Positions 7,394 through 15,952 of a stretch of DNA of 64,000 nt are shown piece after piece. Position 1 is the stretch's first letter. Every line of letters starts with the position of its first letter. The notes under the pieces were generated by a model. That model was not told the origin of the DNA, searched no databases, and was given only the letters and a program-made list of their open reading frames with translations. Made by a program: the position numbers and the translations under genes. This DNA is from an alpha proteobacterium HIMB59. GTDB lineage: Bacteria; Pseudomonadota; Alphaproteobacteria; HIMB59. Where the stretch lies: positions 1,054,001 to 1,118,000 of the forward strand of contig CP003801.1 of NCBI GenBank assembly GCA_000299115.1, given 5' to 3'.

Positions 7394-9211
7394 TTAAAAA
7401 TTTCCTGCTTTAGCAAATTTCTTTCTATCATTCGGGTCTAAAAATTTTTTTCTTAATCTTAGACTTATTGGCGTAACTTCTAATAATTCATCAGAATTGA
7501 TATAAGTCATCATTTCCTCTAAAGACATAATTTTGGGTGTTACCAGAGTTACAGCCTCATCTGATCCAGATGCTCTAACATTTGTCAATTGTTTGCCTTT
7601 TAGAACGTTAATTTCTAAATCATTATCTCTACTATGTTCTCCAACTACCATTCCTTGATAAACTGGAGTTTGATGTTTAATAAACATAACTCCTCTATCT
7701 TGTAATTTCCAAATAGCATAAGCAATGGCTTTACCATGACCTGTAGAAATGAGAGCCCCTGCTCTTCTTTCGGTAATTTCGCCTTTAAAAGGTTTGTATG
7801 AATGAAAAACTCTATTAATAACACCGGTTCCTCTTGTATCTGTTAAAAACTTACTTTGATAGCCTATGAGCCCTCTTGAAGGAGCAATAAACAATAATCT
7901 AGTCTTATCAACCCCAGACTGTCTCATATCTAACATTTCAGCTTTTCTTTGATTCATGCCATCAATCACAATACTTGAAAATTCCTCATCGACATCGATT
8001 GTGACCTCTTCATATGGTTCGCACTTAATTCCATCAATTTCTTTATAAACAACCTTTGGTCTGGATAGAGTTAGCTCAAACCCTTCTCTTCTCATAGTCT
8101 CTATCAAAACACCTAACTGCAATTCCCCTCTTCCGCCAATTTCAAATGAGTCTTTGTTCTCATTCTCAGAAAATGTGATTGCAACATTTGTTTCAGCCTC
8201 GGCCATTAAACGATTTCTTATTAATGTGGAGGTAACTTTTTTTCCTTCAGTACCAGCCAAAGGAGAGTCGTTAACCATTATATTGATTGACATTGTTGGC
8301 GGGTCAATTGGTGTTGATTTAATTGGTATTTTTACCTCAGGCGAGCAAATAGTATCTGCTACTGATGAAACAGAAAGACCAGCAATACAAACAATATCGC
8401 CAGTATTAACTTCATTAACAGGTATTTTTTTCATTCCTTCAAACTTAAGTAACTTCGTAAGTCTTCCAGTTTCAACTATTTGGCCTGAAAGATTTAACGC
8501 ATGGACACTGTCGTTTATTTTTGCTGAACCTTGCTCAACTCGTCCAACTAAACATCTTCCTAAGTAAGGATCTGAGTCCAAAAGCGTTGCTAGCATGGCA
8601 AAAGGTTTAGAATTATCAACATCAGGAGACGGTACATGAGAAATAACCTGATCTAATAGTGGTGTAAGATTATTTCTTTCATTATCAAGGTCAGTTACGC
8701 ACCAACCGCTTCTGCCAGAGGCATACAATACTGGAAAATCTAATTGATCAGAATTCGCATCAAGAGATACAAATAAATCAAAAACCTCGTTTAATACATC
8801 ATCAGGTCTTGCATCAGATTTATCAATTTTATTTATGACCACTATTGGCCGTAAACCTTGACTCAGAGCCTTTCCAAGAACAAATTTTGTTTGGGGCATT
8901 GGACCCTCAGAAGAGTCAATAAGCAAGATAACCCCATCAACCATAGATAAAACTCTCTCAACTTCCCCACCAAAGTCAGCATGACCTGGTGTATCAATAA
9001 TATTAATTCTCGTATCATTGTAGATAATAGAAGTTGGCTTCGCCAAAATCGTAATTCCTCTTTCTTTTTCTAAATCATTAGAGTCCATTACTCTTTCATT
9101 GACTTCTTGGTTATCGCGGAAGATACCGCATTGTTTTAATAAATTATCAATTAGGGTAGTTTTACCGTGATCAACGTGCGCAATTATAGCAAGATTCTTG
9201 ATGGTATTCAT
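7394..9211 (-). CDS. typA: Ribosome-associated GTPase TypA/BipA
   Basis: Translational GTPase related to EF-G that binds ribosomes and supports assembly or stress growth. The G1 motif AHVDHGKTT is at residues 11-19, G3 DTPGHADF is near residue 75 and G4 NKID is near residue 128. EF-G-like domains and the BipA-specific C-terminal domain follow (605 residues, the normal length). It is the last gene of a minus-strand chain (aminotransferase, msrA, J-domain protein, typA), with 27 bases separating it from the J-domain gene. The start MNTIKNLAIIAHVDH is standard. The 769-base gap follows its stop; I see no GC-rich terminator there. Confidence 0.96.
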   Translation of the reverse strand: MNTIKNLAIIAHVDHGKTTLIDNLLKQCGIFRDNQEVNERVMDSNDLEKERGITILAKPTSIIYNDTRINIIDTPGHADFGGEVERVLSMVDGVILLIDSSEGPMPQTKFVLGKALSQGLRPIVVINKIDKSDARPDDVLNEVFDLFVSLDANSDQLDFPVLYASGRSGWCVTDLDNERNNLTPLLDQVISHVPSPDVDNSKPFAMLATLLDSDPYLGRCLVGRVEQGSAKINDSVHALNLSGQIVETGRLTKLLKFEGMKKIPVNEVNTGDIVCIAGLSVSSVADTICSPEVKIPIKSTPIDPPTMSINIMVNDSPLAGTEGKKVTSTLIRNRLMAEAETNVAITFSENENKDSFEIGGRGELQLGVLIETMRREGFELTLSRPKVVYKEIDGIKCEPYEEVTIDVDEEFSSIVIDGMNQRKAEMLDMRQSGVDKTRLLFIAPSRGLIGYQSKFLTDTRGTGVINRVFHSYKPFKGEITERRAGALISTGHGKAIAYAIWKLQDRGVMFIKHQTPVYQGMVVGEHSRDNDLEINVLKGKQLTNVRASGSDEAVTLVTPKIMSLEEMMTYINSDELLEVTPISLRLRKKFLDPNDRKKFAKAGNF

Positions 9212-9238
9212 TTTGGATAGATGTCTTATAGAGTAAAA

Positions 9239-9901
9239 TTATTGATTTAAAAGTTTATTTTTGGCTTCAGTTATTAGATTAGAGAGATAATTGTTTCCGT
9301 CTTTATCTGGGTGGAATTTTTTCATTAAATTGTAATAAGATTTCTTAATTTCCTCGTCATTTGCCCCTTTTGAAAGACCTAAGATTGAGAGTGCCTCCTC
9401 TTCAGTCATTGAGCCTGAAGCTGATGATGATTGAGAGTTTTGGAAAGATTGGTTTATTAATAAATTTAAAATATTAAAACCTCGGGTATCGTTTGTTTTC
9501 AATTCACTCAATAATTCCTCTACTTGATTTTTAGTTAATTGAGTTAAATTTTTATCTTTGAATTTTCCATCGATTATTTCAATATTTGCGTTCCTACTTT
9601 GAATATTAATTTCAATATTCAAATATTTGGTTTTAATTTTTGGTTTAATCTTGCTTCCAAAAGAAGATCTTGAAAATAAATTAAACAAACTCAATAAAGA
9701 TGAAATTCTTCTAAAAAATAAAAGTGCAGGAGCCAATGCAACCGGTAAGAAATTTAGTTTTCCTGAAAAAATTAATAACAATCCAATCGCAACAATAAAA
9801 AAAATTATAAAATATTTCTTATATTCTTTAGATATTTTATTTCCAAAAAAGAAATAAATACACAAAGCTATTATAGATAGAAAAATTAAAATTTTGATCA
9901 T
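9239..9901 (-). CDS. Membrane-anchored J-domain protein
   Basis: Two hydrophobic segments lie at about residues 2-18 and 30-62, then a charged middle, and a C-terminal J domain at about residues 165-220. The HPD motif that triggers Hsp70 ATP hydrolysis is present (KKFHPDKDGN). Membrane J proteins with this layout are common in alphaproteobacteria and resemble the mitochondrial Tim14/Pam18 import-motor subunit; that resemblance comes from knowledge of the family, not a search. The gene overlaps msrA by 4 bases (ATGA). The DnaK partner is not in this window. The specific function is unknown. Confidence 0.8.
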   Translation of the reverse strand: MIKILIFLSIIALCIYFFFGNKISKEYKKYFIIFFIVAIGLLLIFSGKLNFLPVALAPALLFFRRISSLLSLFNLFSRSSFGSKIKPKIKTKYLNIEINIQSRNANIEIIDGKFKDKNLTQLTKNQVEELLSELKTNDTRGFNILNLLINQSFQNSQSSSASGSMTEEEALSILGLSKGANDEEIKKSYYNLMKKFHPDKDGNNYLSNLITEAKNKLLNQ

Positions 9902-10473
9902 CTGAGATTTATTCTCAATTGTTTTATTCTTTGTTCTCTTCCACAGCTATATTTATAATAATTATACCTAATAGGATTTTTCTTATAATAATCTTGATGA
10001 TAATCTTCGGCTAAGTAAAAGTTTTTAAAAGGCAAAACTAGGGTTTGTACTTTTTGATTATGATTATTTTCAATTTTTAAAATGTAGTCATTGATTATTT
10101 TTTTTAATTTTTCATCACTAGTAAAAAATGCACTTTTATAAGAATATCCTCGATCACAAAACTGACCACCTTCATCAAAAGGATCTATATTCAAAAAAAG
10201 CAGCTTAACTAATTGTTCTTCATTAACTAATGAACTATCGTAATTTATTTCTACAGCCTCAATATGACCTGTATTACCTAAAACAACTTCTTGATAGGTT
10301 GGATTTTCAACGTGGCCACCAGAGTAACCGGAATAAACACTTAATACTCCTTCTAGTTTTTCATAAACTTCTTCAACACACCAAAAGCAACCACCTGCTA
10401 CGTACATACTTTTTATGGATGCTTTGGAATTCGTAAATATCAGTGAGAAAATAATTATCAAAAAATACTTCAT
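9898..10473 (-). CDS. msrA: Peptide methionine (S)-S-oxide reductase, probably exported
   Basis: Repairs oxidised methionine. The catalytic GCFWC motif is at residues 28-32 (nucleophile Cys29), followed by the family stretch GYSGG...PTYQEV and the later EDYHQDYY motif. Residues 1-18 form a signal-peptide-like hydrophobic segment ending TNSKAS, which suggests a periplasmic enzyme. The ATG overlaps the stop of the upstream aminotransferase reading frame as ATGA, and its own stop overlaps the J-domain gene in the same way, so translation is probably coupled. Confidence 0.93.
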   Translation of the reverse strand: MKYFLIIIFSLIFTNSKASIKSMYVAGGCFWCVEEVYEKLEGVLSVYSGYSGGHVENPTYQEVVLGNTGHIEAVEINYDSSLVNEEQLVKLLFLNIDPFDEGGQFCDRGYSYKSAFFTSDEKLKKIINDYILKIENNHNQKVQTLVLPFKNFYLAEDYHQDYYKKNPIRYNYYKYSCGREQRIKQLRINLR

Positions 10474-11311
10474 ATTTGATTTATAAATTCATCTCTGAGG
10501 CGAAGTGTAATCTGACCTGGTTTTCCGTCAGAAATCTTATGTTTATCAACTTTTATTATAGGCATTACAAAGTTAGTTGCACTAGTCATAAAAACTTCAT
10601 CCGCACTCAATAGTGCTTTGATTGAAAATTTTTTTTCTTCAAATTTCAATTTTTTCTTCTTTACTATACCAATAAGCTTGTGACGAGTGCAGCCTTTAAG
10701 AATTCGATAATTTAAGGGATGAGTAATACATTTATTGTTTTTTATTATCCAAATACTAGAAGAATTCCCTTCTGTGATATAATTTTTTTCATCGTAAAGA
10801 ATTGCCTCATGATTTTTTTTTCTTTTGCATAATTAGCTGCCATTGAATTACCTAATAAAGAAATACTTTTAATATCTGAACGTAGCCATCGAATATCAGG
10901 ATAGAGAGATGTTGATACACCCCTTTTTGCATTGGAATTAATTTTTTTAAAATCTTTTGGGAGACTATAAATAATTATATTTGGTTTTAAGCCTTTTGGA
11001 TATTTGTGATCTCTTGGATATTGATTTCCTCTTGTTACCTGAATATAAATAATTCCATTATTGACATTATTTAATCTTTTTATTTTTTTTGAGATATTTT
11101 CAATTTGATTTTGCTTTAGATTAATTCTTATTTTCAATTTATTTAGTGAAGTCATCAGCCTTTTTAAATGAAGCTCCATATCAACAAATTTATTTTCATA
11201 GACTGCAATTACTTCATATATGCCGTCAGAGAATTGAAAACCTCTATCGGTAATACTAACTTTAGACTTTGAAATATCTTGATAGGTTCCGTTAATATAA
11301 CAAGTTGTCAT
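10470..11311 (-). pseudogene. D-amino-acid/branched-chain-type aminotransferase, frameshifted at a nine-A run
   Basis: Fold-type IV PLP transaminase (D-alanine/4-amino-4-deoxychorismate lyase/BCAT group). The first part runs from ATG 11311 in frame to about 10825, with the typical ITDRGFQFSDG start, LHLKRL and the GNSMAANYAKEK lysine-proximal region. At a run of nine A on the coding strand (about 10813-10821) the frame breaks and would stop at 10745. In the next frame the protein continues perfectly: YITEGNSSSIW, RILKGCTRH, VFMTSATNF and a GKPG end, stopping at TGA 10470-10472, which overlaps the msrA ATG. Ten A (or seven) would give one 280-residue enzyme. Possible explanations are a sequencing or assembly indel, a recent mutation, or productive slippage on the A run. 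Confidence 0.8.
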
Positions 11312-11340
11312 GTGAATATCTTTTTAAGTATAATATTATC

Positions 11341-12144
11341 ATGAATCTAAAAAGACGAGATTTTATTAAAAAATTTTCCTGTGCTTGTTGTGCTCCCTTT
11401 TTCTTATCGTCATGTACGGAAGTGGCTATTACTAATCGAAAGCAACTTTCATTTGTTTCAGAGGAGTCTATTAATAAACAAGCAAAACAAGCTTACGACT
11501 CTATAAAAAAAACAGAAAATATCATCAAATCAGGTAGTCAAGTAAGGATGCTAAATGAGGTAGGTAAAAAAGTAACTACATCAGTAGAGAGTTACTTCAA
11601 TGAAATGGGCCAATTCGAAACTCTCAAAAATTATGAATGGGAATATATACTCATTGATGACCCCGATACCCTTAATGCTTGGTGCATGCCCGGAGGTAAA
11701 ATAGCTTTTTATACTGGCATTCTTGATATTACCGAAAATGAGGATGGAATGGCCTCTGTCATGGGACATGAAATCGCTCATGCTGTCGCAAAACATAGCC
11801 TTGAAAGAGCAAGTCAATCATTAGCATTAAAAGTTGGAACAACTATATTGGATATTGCCCTTGAAGGCGCTCTTTCTAGTAGTTCTGCAGATGATTATTT
11901 GGTTAATCTTGGCCTCACCCTACCCTTTAATAGACTTCAAGAGTCCGAAGCAGATTATTTAGGCTTATCGTTCATGACAATGGCTCAGTATGATAATAAT
12001 GAGGCATACAAGGTTTGGGAGAGAATGCAAAAGGCTCAAGAAGGCAAATCTCCTCCTGAATTCTTATCTACTCACCCATCACCTAAAAATCGCATTGAAA
12101 AAATTAAAAATTGGATACCTGAGGTAAATTTACGCTTCTCTTAA
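11341..12144 (+). CDS. M48-family zinc metalloprotease, Tat-type lipoprotein
   Basis: Periplasmic peptidase of the LoiP/YcaL kind. Starting at ATG 11341, residues 4-10 give a twin-arginine signal (KRRDFIK) and residues 22-25 a lipobox LSSC, so Cys25 is the likely lipidation site. The zinc motif H143-E-I-A-H147 lies in MGHEIAHAVAKH, with the third ligand Glu about residue 203 in RLQESEADYLG. The C-terminal STHPSPKNRIE motif is typical of the family. A 12-residue upstream extension (from ATG 11305) would overlap the divergent aminotransferase start and spoil the signal peptide, so 11341 is preferred. 267 residues is a normal size. The gap to the divergent gene is only 29 bases, so the promoters overlap. 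Confidence 0.9.
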   Translation: MNLKRRDFIKKFSCACCAPFFLSSCTEVAITNRKQLSFVSEESINKQAKQAYDSIKKTENIIKSGSQVRMLNEVGKKVTTSVESYFNEMGQFETLKNYEWEYILIDDPDTLNAWCMPGGKIAFYTGILDITENEDGMASVMGHEIAHAVAKHSLERASQSLALKVGTTILDIALEGALSSSSADDYLVNLGLTLPFNRLQESEADYLGLSFMTMAQYDNNEAYKVWERMQKAQEGKSPPEFLSTHPSPKNRIEKIKNWIPEVNLRFS

Positions 12145-12185
12145 TTTACTCAGTTAATTCTTCATATTTATGATAATATTTAAAA

Positions 12186-12392
12186 ATGCCTACTGCTAAG
12201 AAAAAAGTCGTTAAAAAGAAGTCTACTAAAATAAATAAAAAGAGTGAAATCAAGAACTTAGAGAAAAAAATTGATATCCTTTATAATAGACTAGATGCTC
12301 ATATCAATAAAATTGATAACGTCTATGCTAGGTTAGAATCAAATTTTTCAGGAATAGAAAAATTACTCTCGTTTTTTAGACTTAAAAAATAA
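12186..12392 (+). CDS. Small lysine-rich coiled-coil protein, unknown function
   Basis: A 68-residue protein with a very basic N-terminal third (KKKVVKKKSTKINKK) and a heptad-like helix at about residues 20-60 (LEKKIDILYNRLDAHINKID). I do not recognise it. It starts 41 bases after the protease and its stop abuts the stop of the convergent SRAP gene. A basic tail plus coiled coil could suit a nucleic-acid-associated protein, but that is only a guess. Chance frames rarely show such a regular helix, so it is probably real. Confidence 0.6.
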   Translation: MPTAKKKVVKKKSTKINKKSEIKNLEKKIDILYNRLDAHINKIDNVYARLESNFSGIEKLLSFFRLKK

Positions 12393-12962
12393 TCATACAA
12401 TATCAGCAATCAATTCATTATCTGAACCGCCAAACAAATTAACAAATTCACTAGCAAACCATCTCTTTACATCTTGAAGGGTTAAAATTATTGGATTTCG
12501 ATGATGGATGTGTCCAATATGAGGGGCGCTTTTCTTTGTCAAAATAGAAAATGAAAGCTTCTCGTTAAAAATAGAATAGATACCTGCAAAAAAACATAAA
12601 TTTTGATTTGAATATACTTTGTATTTTTCTTTATTTGAGTCAGTAGATTTCCATTCAAAATAACTATTAAAAGGTATTAGGCATCTTGAAGTTTTAATTA
12701 GATTATTACTAAATGATTTTTCGAAAACTGTTTCTGAGCGAACATTGAATAATAATTTTCCTTTAGGTAACCAATCATATTCAAAACCCCATTTAGCAAA
12801 TTCAAAAATATACTGATCTTGTCTTTTAAAAATTATGGGATTAAAAGTTGATGGAGCAATATCATTGTTTACATAATCAAAAACTTTTGGATATTTTTCT
12901 ATAGTTTCTTTTTTAAAACTTGTCTTTGAAGAAGGTAAATCGAGTGAATATCTTCCACACAC
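12393..12962 (-). CDS. SRAP-domain protein (HMCES/YedK family, abasic-site processing)
   Basis: Forms a covalent link to abasic sites in single-stranded DNA to shield them. The protein begins MCGRYS, so Cys2 becomes the N-terminal nucleophile after Met removal. Other family landmarks are APSTFNP near residue 38, NVRSET near residue 75, the FNSYFEW motif with the catalytic Glu near residue 104 and HIHHRNPIIL with the active-site His near residue 153. At 189 residues it is slightly shorter than E. coli YedK (222). It lies 4 bases downstream of the TRAP binding-protein gene on the same strand and may be co-transcribed with it by readthrough. Confidence 0.9.
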   Translation of the reverse strand: MCGRYSLDLPSSKTSFKKETIEKYPKVFDYVNNDIAPSTFNPIIFKRQDQYIFEFAKWGFEYDWLPKGKLLFNVRSETVFEKSFSNNLIKTSRCLIPFNSYFEWKSTDSNKEKYKVYSNQNLCFFAGIYSIFNEKLSFSILTKKSAPHIGHIHHRNPIILTLQDVKRWFASEFVNLFGGSDNELIADIV

Positions 12963-12966
12963 TAAA

Positions 12967-14049
12967 TTATATTTTTCTGAAATTTAAATAATTTGAAATA
13001 TCAAAGTCACTATGCCCTCTCCTTAGATTAAGAAAACTCATATAACTATCTCTAATTTTAATTCCTAATTCATTGTCAGCATATTCATCAATAACAGAAT
13101 TAACATTTTTACTAGCTTGGATAACTATATCGTCAGGGACTTTTTTGAATTTAACATCTAAAGATTTTAATTTTTCAATAGCTTTTACCTCTTTAAACAT
13201 AAAATCAGATAACATTTCTTGATTTTCAGATTGGCATGCGTACTCAATTACATCTTTGGTATGAGTATCAAATGAATTCCATCTATCTAGGTTCATTCCC
13301 ATAGAGATAGAAACAGTTGGTTTCTTAAAGTCTGGATAGTAACAATAATCAGCAACTTTATAAAAACCAAAAGCTAAATCCATTACAGGATTAGACCAGT
13401 CTGATGCATCAATAGCACCACTTGCAAGAGCTTGAAGTATTTCTCCTCCTGGTATGTTAATTGGAGTCGCTCCCATTGTTTTTAAGAGATCTCCACCAAA
13501 TCCCGGACTTCTGATCTTAATTTTAGAGAGATCATCAACACTATTGATTTCTTTTTTAAACCATCCAAACAATGTTGCGCCTGTATTTCCAACGAGAAAA
13601 TGCTTGAGATTAAAATTAGAACCTAACTTATCCCACAATTCCTGACCGTCAGATTGATAAATCCATGAATTAAATTCCTCTGCAGTCATCCCAAAAGGCA
13701 CTGATGCAAAAAATGGATAAGCTCTACTTTTTCCGCCCCAGTAAAATTCTGCAGAGTGATATAAGTCAGCTGTTCCAGAAGAAACAGCGTCAAAAACTCC
13801 AAATGGAGGAACTAATTCTCCGGCAGAATAAACTTTAACTTTGATTTGATTGTTAGAGAGTTTTTCTATTCTTTGAGCCAGACGATTTGCTCCGAGGCCA
13901 ATCCCTGGTAAATTTTTTGGCCATGACGTAACCATGCTAAGCTCTTTAACGGTATTGGCATTGACATTAAAAGGTGCAATTGAAGCTGCACCAATAATAG
14001 GCAAAGAAGCTTTTTTAATAAAACTACGTCTATTGATTTTATTCTTCAT
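12967..14049 (-). CDS. TRAP transporter solute-binding protein (DctP family), orphan
   Basis: Periplasmic binding protein of a tripartite ATP-independent transporter. The N-terminus carries a twin-arginine signal (NRRSFIKKA) and a hydrophobic stretch to about residue 31. After that come WPKNLPGIGLGANRLAQRIE and GTADLYHSAEFYWGGKS, typical of the TakP/alpha-keto-acid-like branch, and the IKIRSPGFGGDLLKTMGATP stretch with the conserved ligand-binding Arg. No dctQ or dctM membrane genes lie beside it, which is unusual because the three are normally an operon. The ligand is unknown; 2-oxo acids are the family guess. Confidence 0.88.
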   Translation of the reverse strand: MKNKINRRSFIKKASLPIIGAASIAPFNVNANTVKELSMVTSWPKNLPGIGLGANRLAQRIEKLSNNQIKVKVYSAGELVPPFGVFDAVSSGTADLYHSAEFYWGGKSRAYPFFASVPFGMTAEEFNSWIYQSDGQELWDKLGSNFNLKHFLVGNTGATLFGWFKKEINSVDDLSKIKIRSPGFGGDLLKTMGATPINIPGGEILQALASGAIDASDWSNPVMDLAFGFYKVADYCYYPDFKKPTVSISMGMNLDRWNSFDTHTKDVIEYACQSENQEMLSDFMFKEVKAIEKLKSLDVKFKKVPDDIVIQASKNVNSVIDEYADNELGIKIRDSYMSFLNLRRGHSDFDISNYLNFRKI

Positions 14050-14073
14050 ATATATTAGTTATCTTATCCATCA

Positions 14074-14595
14074 ATGATGAAATTTGAAGCCGAAAATTTT
14101 TTAAGCCATCTGGATAGCAATAAGATTGAGTATAAGTTATTTGAACATGCGGCGTTTTTTACAGTCGAAGAGTCAAGTCAATTAAAAACTGATCTCGATA
14201 TGCAAGGAGCACATACTAAAAATCTTTTTTTAAGAGATAAAAAAAGAAATTTTTTTTTAATATCTTGCCTTGATACACAAGAAGTAGATTTAAAAGAAAT
14301 TAAAAATTACATATCTGCTCAAGGAAACCTCTCATTTGGTAGTCCTGAATACCTTGATGAAAAACTTGGTGTTAAACCGGGTTCTGTTAGTCCTTACTCT
14401 TTAATAAATAATACAGACAAAGATGTTAATTTTTTTCTAGATAAAGAAATCCTTGATTTTGATTTGTGTAATTTTCACCCTTTGATAAACACAAAAACAA
14501 TTCAAATGAAAACAAATGACTGTGTTGATTTTTTAAAAAGCTTGGTAAAAGTTAATATTATAAATTTTAAAACGAAAGAAATTACTAGTCTCTAA
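14074..14595 (+). CDS. ProX-type prolyl-tRNA editing protein (Ala-tRNA-Pro deacylase)
   Basis: Free-standing INS-like editing domain that clears Ala-tRNA-Pro. Conserved stretches are HTKNLFLRDKK near residue 48, GVKPGSVSPYSLINN near residue 105 and NFHPLINTKT near residue 140, matching the ProXp-ala/PrdX group rather than YbaK. Length is 173. Two ATGs occur in tandem at 14074 and 14077; either may be used. The gene is divergent from the TRAP binding protein (24-base gap) and its last 11 bases overlap the convergent yajQ end. Confidence 0.88.
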   Translation: MMKFEAENFLSHLDSNKIEYKLFEHAAFFTVEESSQLKTDLDMQGAHTKNLFLRDKKRNFFLISCLDTQEVDLKEIKNYISAQGNLSFGSPEYLDEKLGVKPGSVSPYSLINNTDKDVNFFLDKEILDFDLCNFHPLINTKTIQMKTNDCVDFLKSLVKVNIINFKTKEITSL

Positions 14596-15070
14596 AATTT
14601 TGATATTGAAGTGGTATCTTTAAATCACTTTGATTAAGCAGTTCCATCATTGACTGGAGATCGTCTCTTTTTTTTCCAGTAATCCTTACCTCATCTCCAT
14701 TAATAGAAGCTTGTACTTTCATTTTTGATGATTTAACCAAGGTAGTAATTTTTTTAGCATCTTCTTTTGAGATACCATTGAGAATTTCAACCATTTGTCT
14801 AATTCTATTTCCAGAGGCATTTTCAGTAGATTTAACATGAATGAATTTAGGGTCAATTTTTCGACGAACAATATTATTTTTTAAAATTTCATTAAACTGA
14901 TTTAACTTAGTATTATCGGTTGTTTCAATTGTAATAGAGTAATCTGATCTCTCTATAGTTGAATTTGTATTTTTAAAATCAAATCGATTATCAACTTCTC
15001 TTTTTGTATTATTAATGGCATTATCGATTTCCTGTAAATCAGGAGATGAGACAACATCAAAAGAAGGCAT
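14585..15070 (-). CDS. YajQ-family nucleotide-binding protein
   Basis: Starts MPSFDVVS, the hallmark of YajQ, and continues with the two ferredoxin-like halves, ending in LQSMMELL and PLQYQNFRD, also characteristic. Length 161 is standard. Some homologues bind cyclic di-GMP, but the role here is unknown. Its ATG (15070) is two bases from the TTG start of the divergent transporter gene, so each gene's upstream control sequence lies inside the other's coding region. The 3' end overlaps the ProX gene by 11 bases. Confidence 0.94.
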   Translation of the reverse strand: MPSFDVVSSPDLQEIDNAINNTKREVDNRFDFKNTNSTIERSDYSITIETTDNTKLNQFNEILKNNIVRRKIDPKFIHVKSTENASGNRIRQMVEILNGISKEDAKKITTLVKSSKMKVQASINGDEVRITGKKRDDLQSMMELLNQSDLKIPLQYQNFRD

Positions 15071-15072
15071 AA

Positions 15073-15942
15073 TTGAATTCTACAATATTTTTATTTATTG
15101 CAACACTATTATGTTGGGGTCCAACTTGGTATGTCATAAAATTTCAACTTGGAATTGTTGACCCAATGGTTTCAGTGTTTTATCGATTTTTTCTTGCCTC
15201 TCTAATTATTCTTTTAGCATGTGTTATTAAAAAACTTCCTCTTAGGTTTTCACTTAAAGAACATTTCTATATCGCAGTTCTTGGCATTCTATTATTTAAC
15301 ATAAATTATGTGATCTTTTATATGTCTACCCAATATCTTATAAGCGGATTTGTTGCTCTTTGCTTTTCTTCAATTTTATTTATGAATGTGATTAATAATA
15401 TAATCTTTCATCAAAAATCCCCAAAAATAATGACGATCCTAGGTGGTATTATTGGAACTTTAGGTTTAATTGTAATTTTCTTTGATGAAATAGTATCGTT
15501 TGAATTCTCTAGCAAAACTAGCTATGGAATATTTCTAGGAATTATCGCTACTTATTTTGCATCACTTGGTAATTTAGTTTCCGCTCATACCTCAAAAATA
15601 AATTTAAATGTGATTTCTGTAACAGGATATGGGATGCTCTATGGATCGCTAAGTTTGTTTGTTTACCTCTTATTCATAGGCACGCCCTTTTCTTATGAAT
15701 TTACATTATCCTATAGTGTTTCTTTATTATATTTATCAGTATTTGGGAGCGTCTTTGGATTTAGTTTATATTTAAGTTTAATTAAAAAGATTGGAGCCAA
15801 TGAAGCAGCCTACGTAGCGATAATCATGCCTTTAATTGCCCTAGGCGTCTCTACCATATTTGAAAATTTAATCTGGACTTTGAGTTTATTTATAGGGGCT
15901 GCCCTTATAATTCTAGGTAATTTTCTTATTTTAAAAAGATAA
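15073..15942 (+). CDS. EamA/DMT-family transporter
   Basis: Inner-membrane protein with about ten hydrophobic helices and the internal duplication of EamA (drug/metabolite) transporters; substrate unknown. TTG at 15073 is the only sensible start: an in-frame TAA sits at 15070-15072, and the next Met would delete the first helix. An AGAAGG Shine-Dalgarno-like hexamer ends about six bases before the TTG and lies within the antisense start of yajQ. Length 289 is typical. It is convergent with the MFS gene. Confidence 0.85.
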   Translation: MNSTIFLFIATLLCWGPTWYVIKFQLGIVDPMVSVFYRFFLASLIILLACVIKKLPLRFSLKEHFYIAVLGILLFNINYVIFYMSTQYLISGFVALCFSSILFMNVINNIIFHQKSPKIMTILGGIIGTLGLIVIFFDEIVSFEFSSKTSYGIFLGIIATYFASLGNLVSAHTSKINLNVISVTGYGMLYGSLSLFVYLLFIGTPFSYEFTLSYSVSLLYLSVFGSVFGFSLYLSLIKKIGANEAAYVAIIMPLIALGVSTIFENLIWTLSLFIGAALIILGNFLILKR

Positions 15943-15952
15943 TTCTAAATAT

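Noticed and set aside
8154-8567. A 137-codon frame antisense to typA
   Set aside because: It lies inside the conserved TypA coding region and shows no motif.
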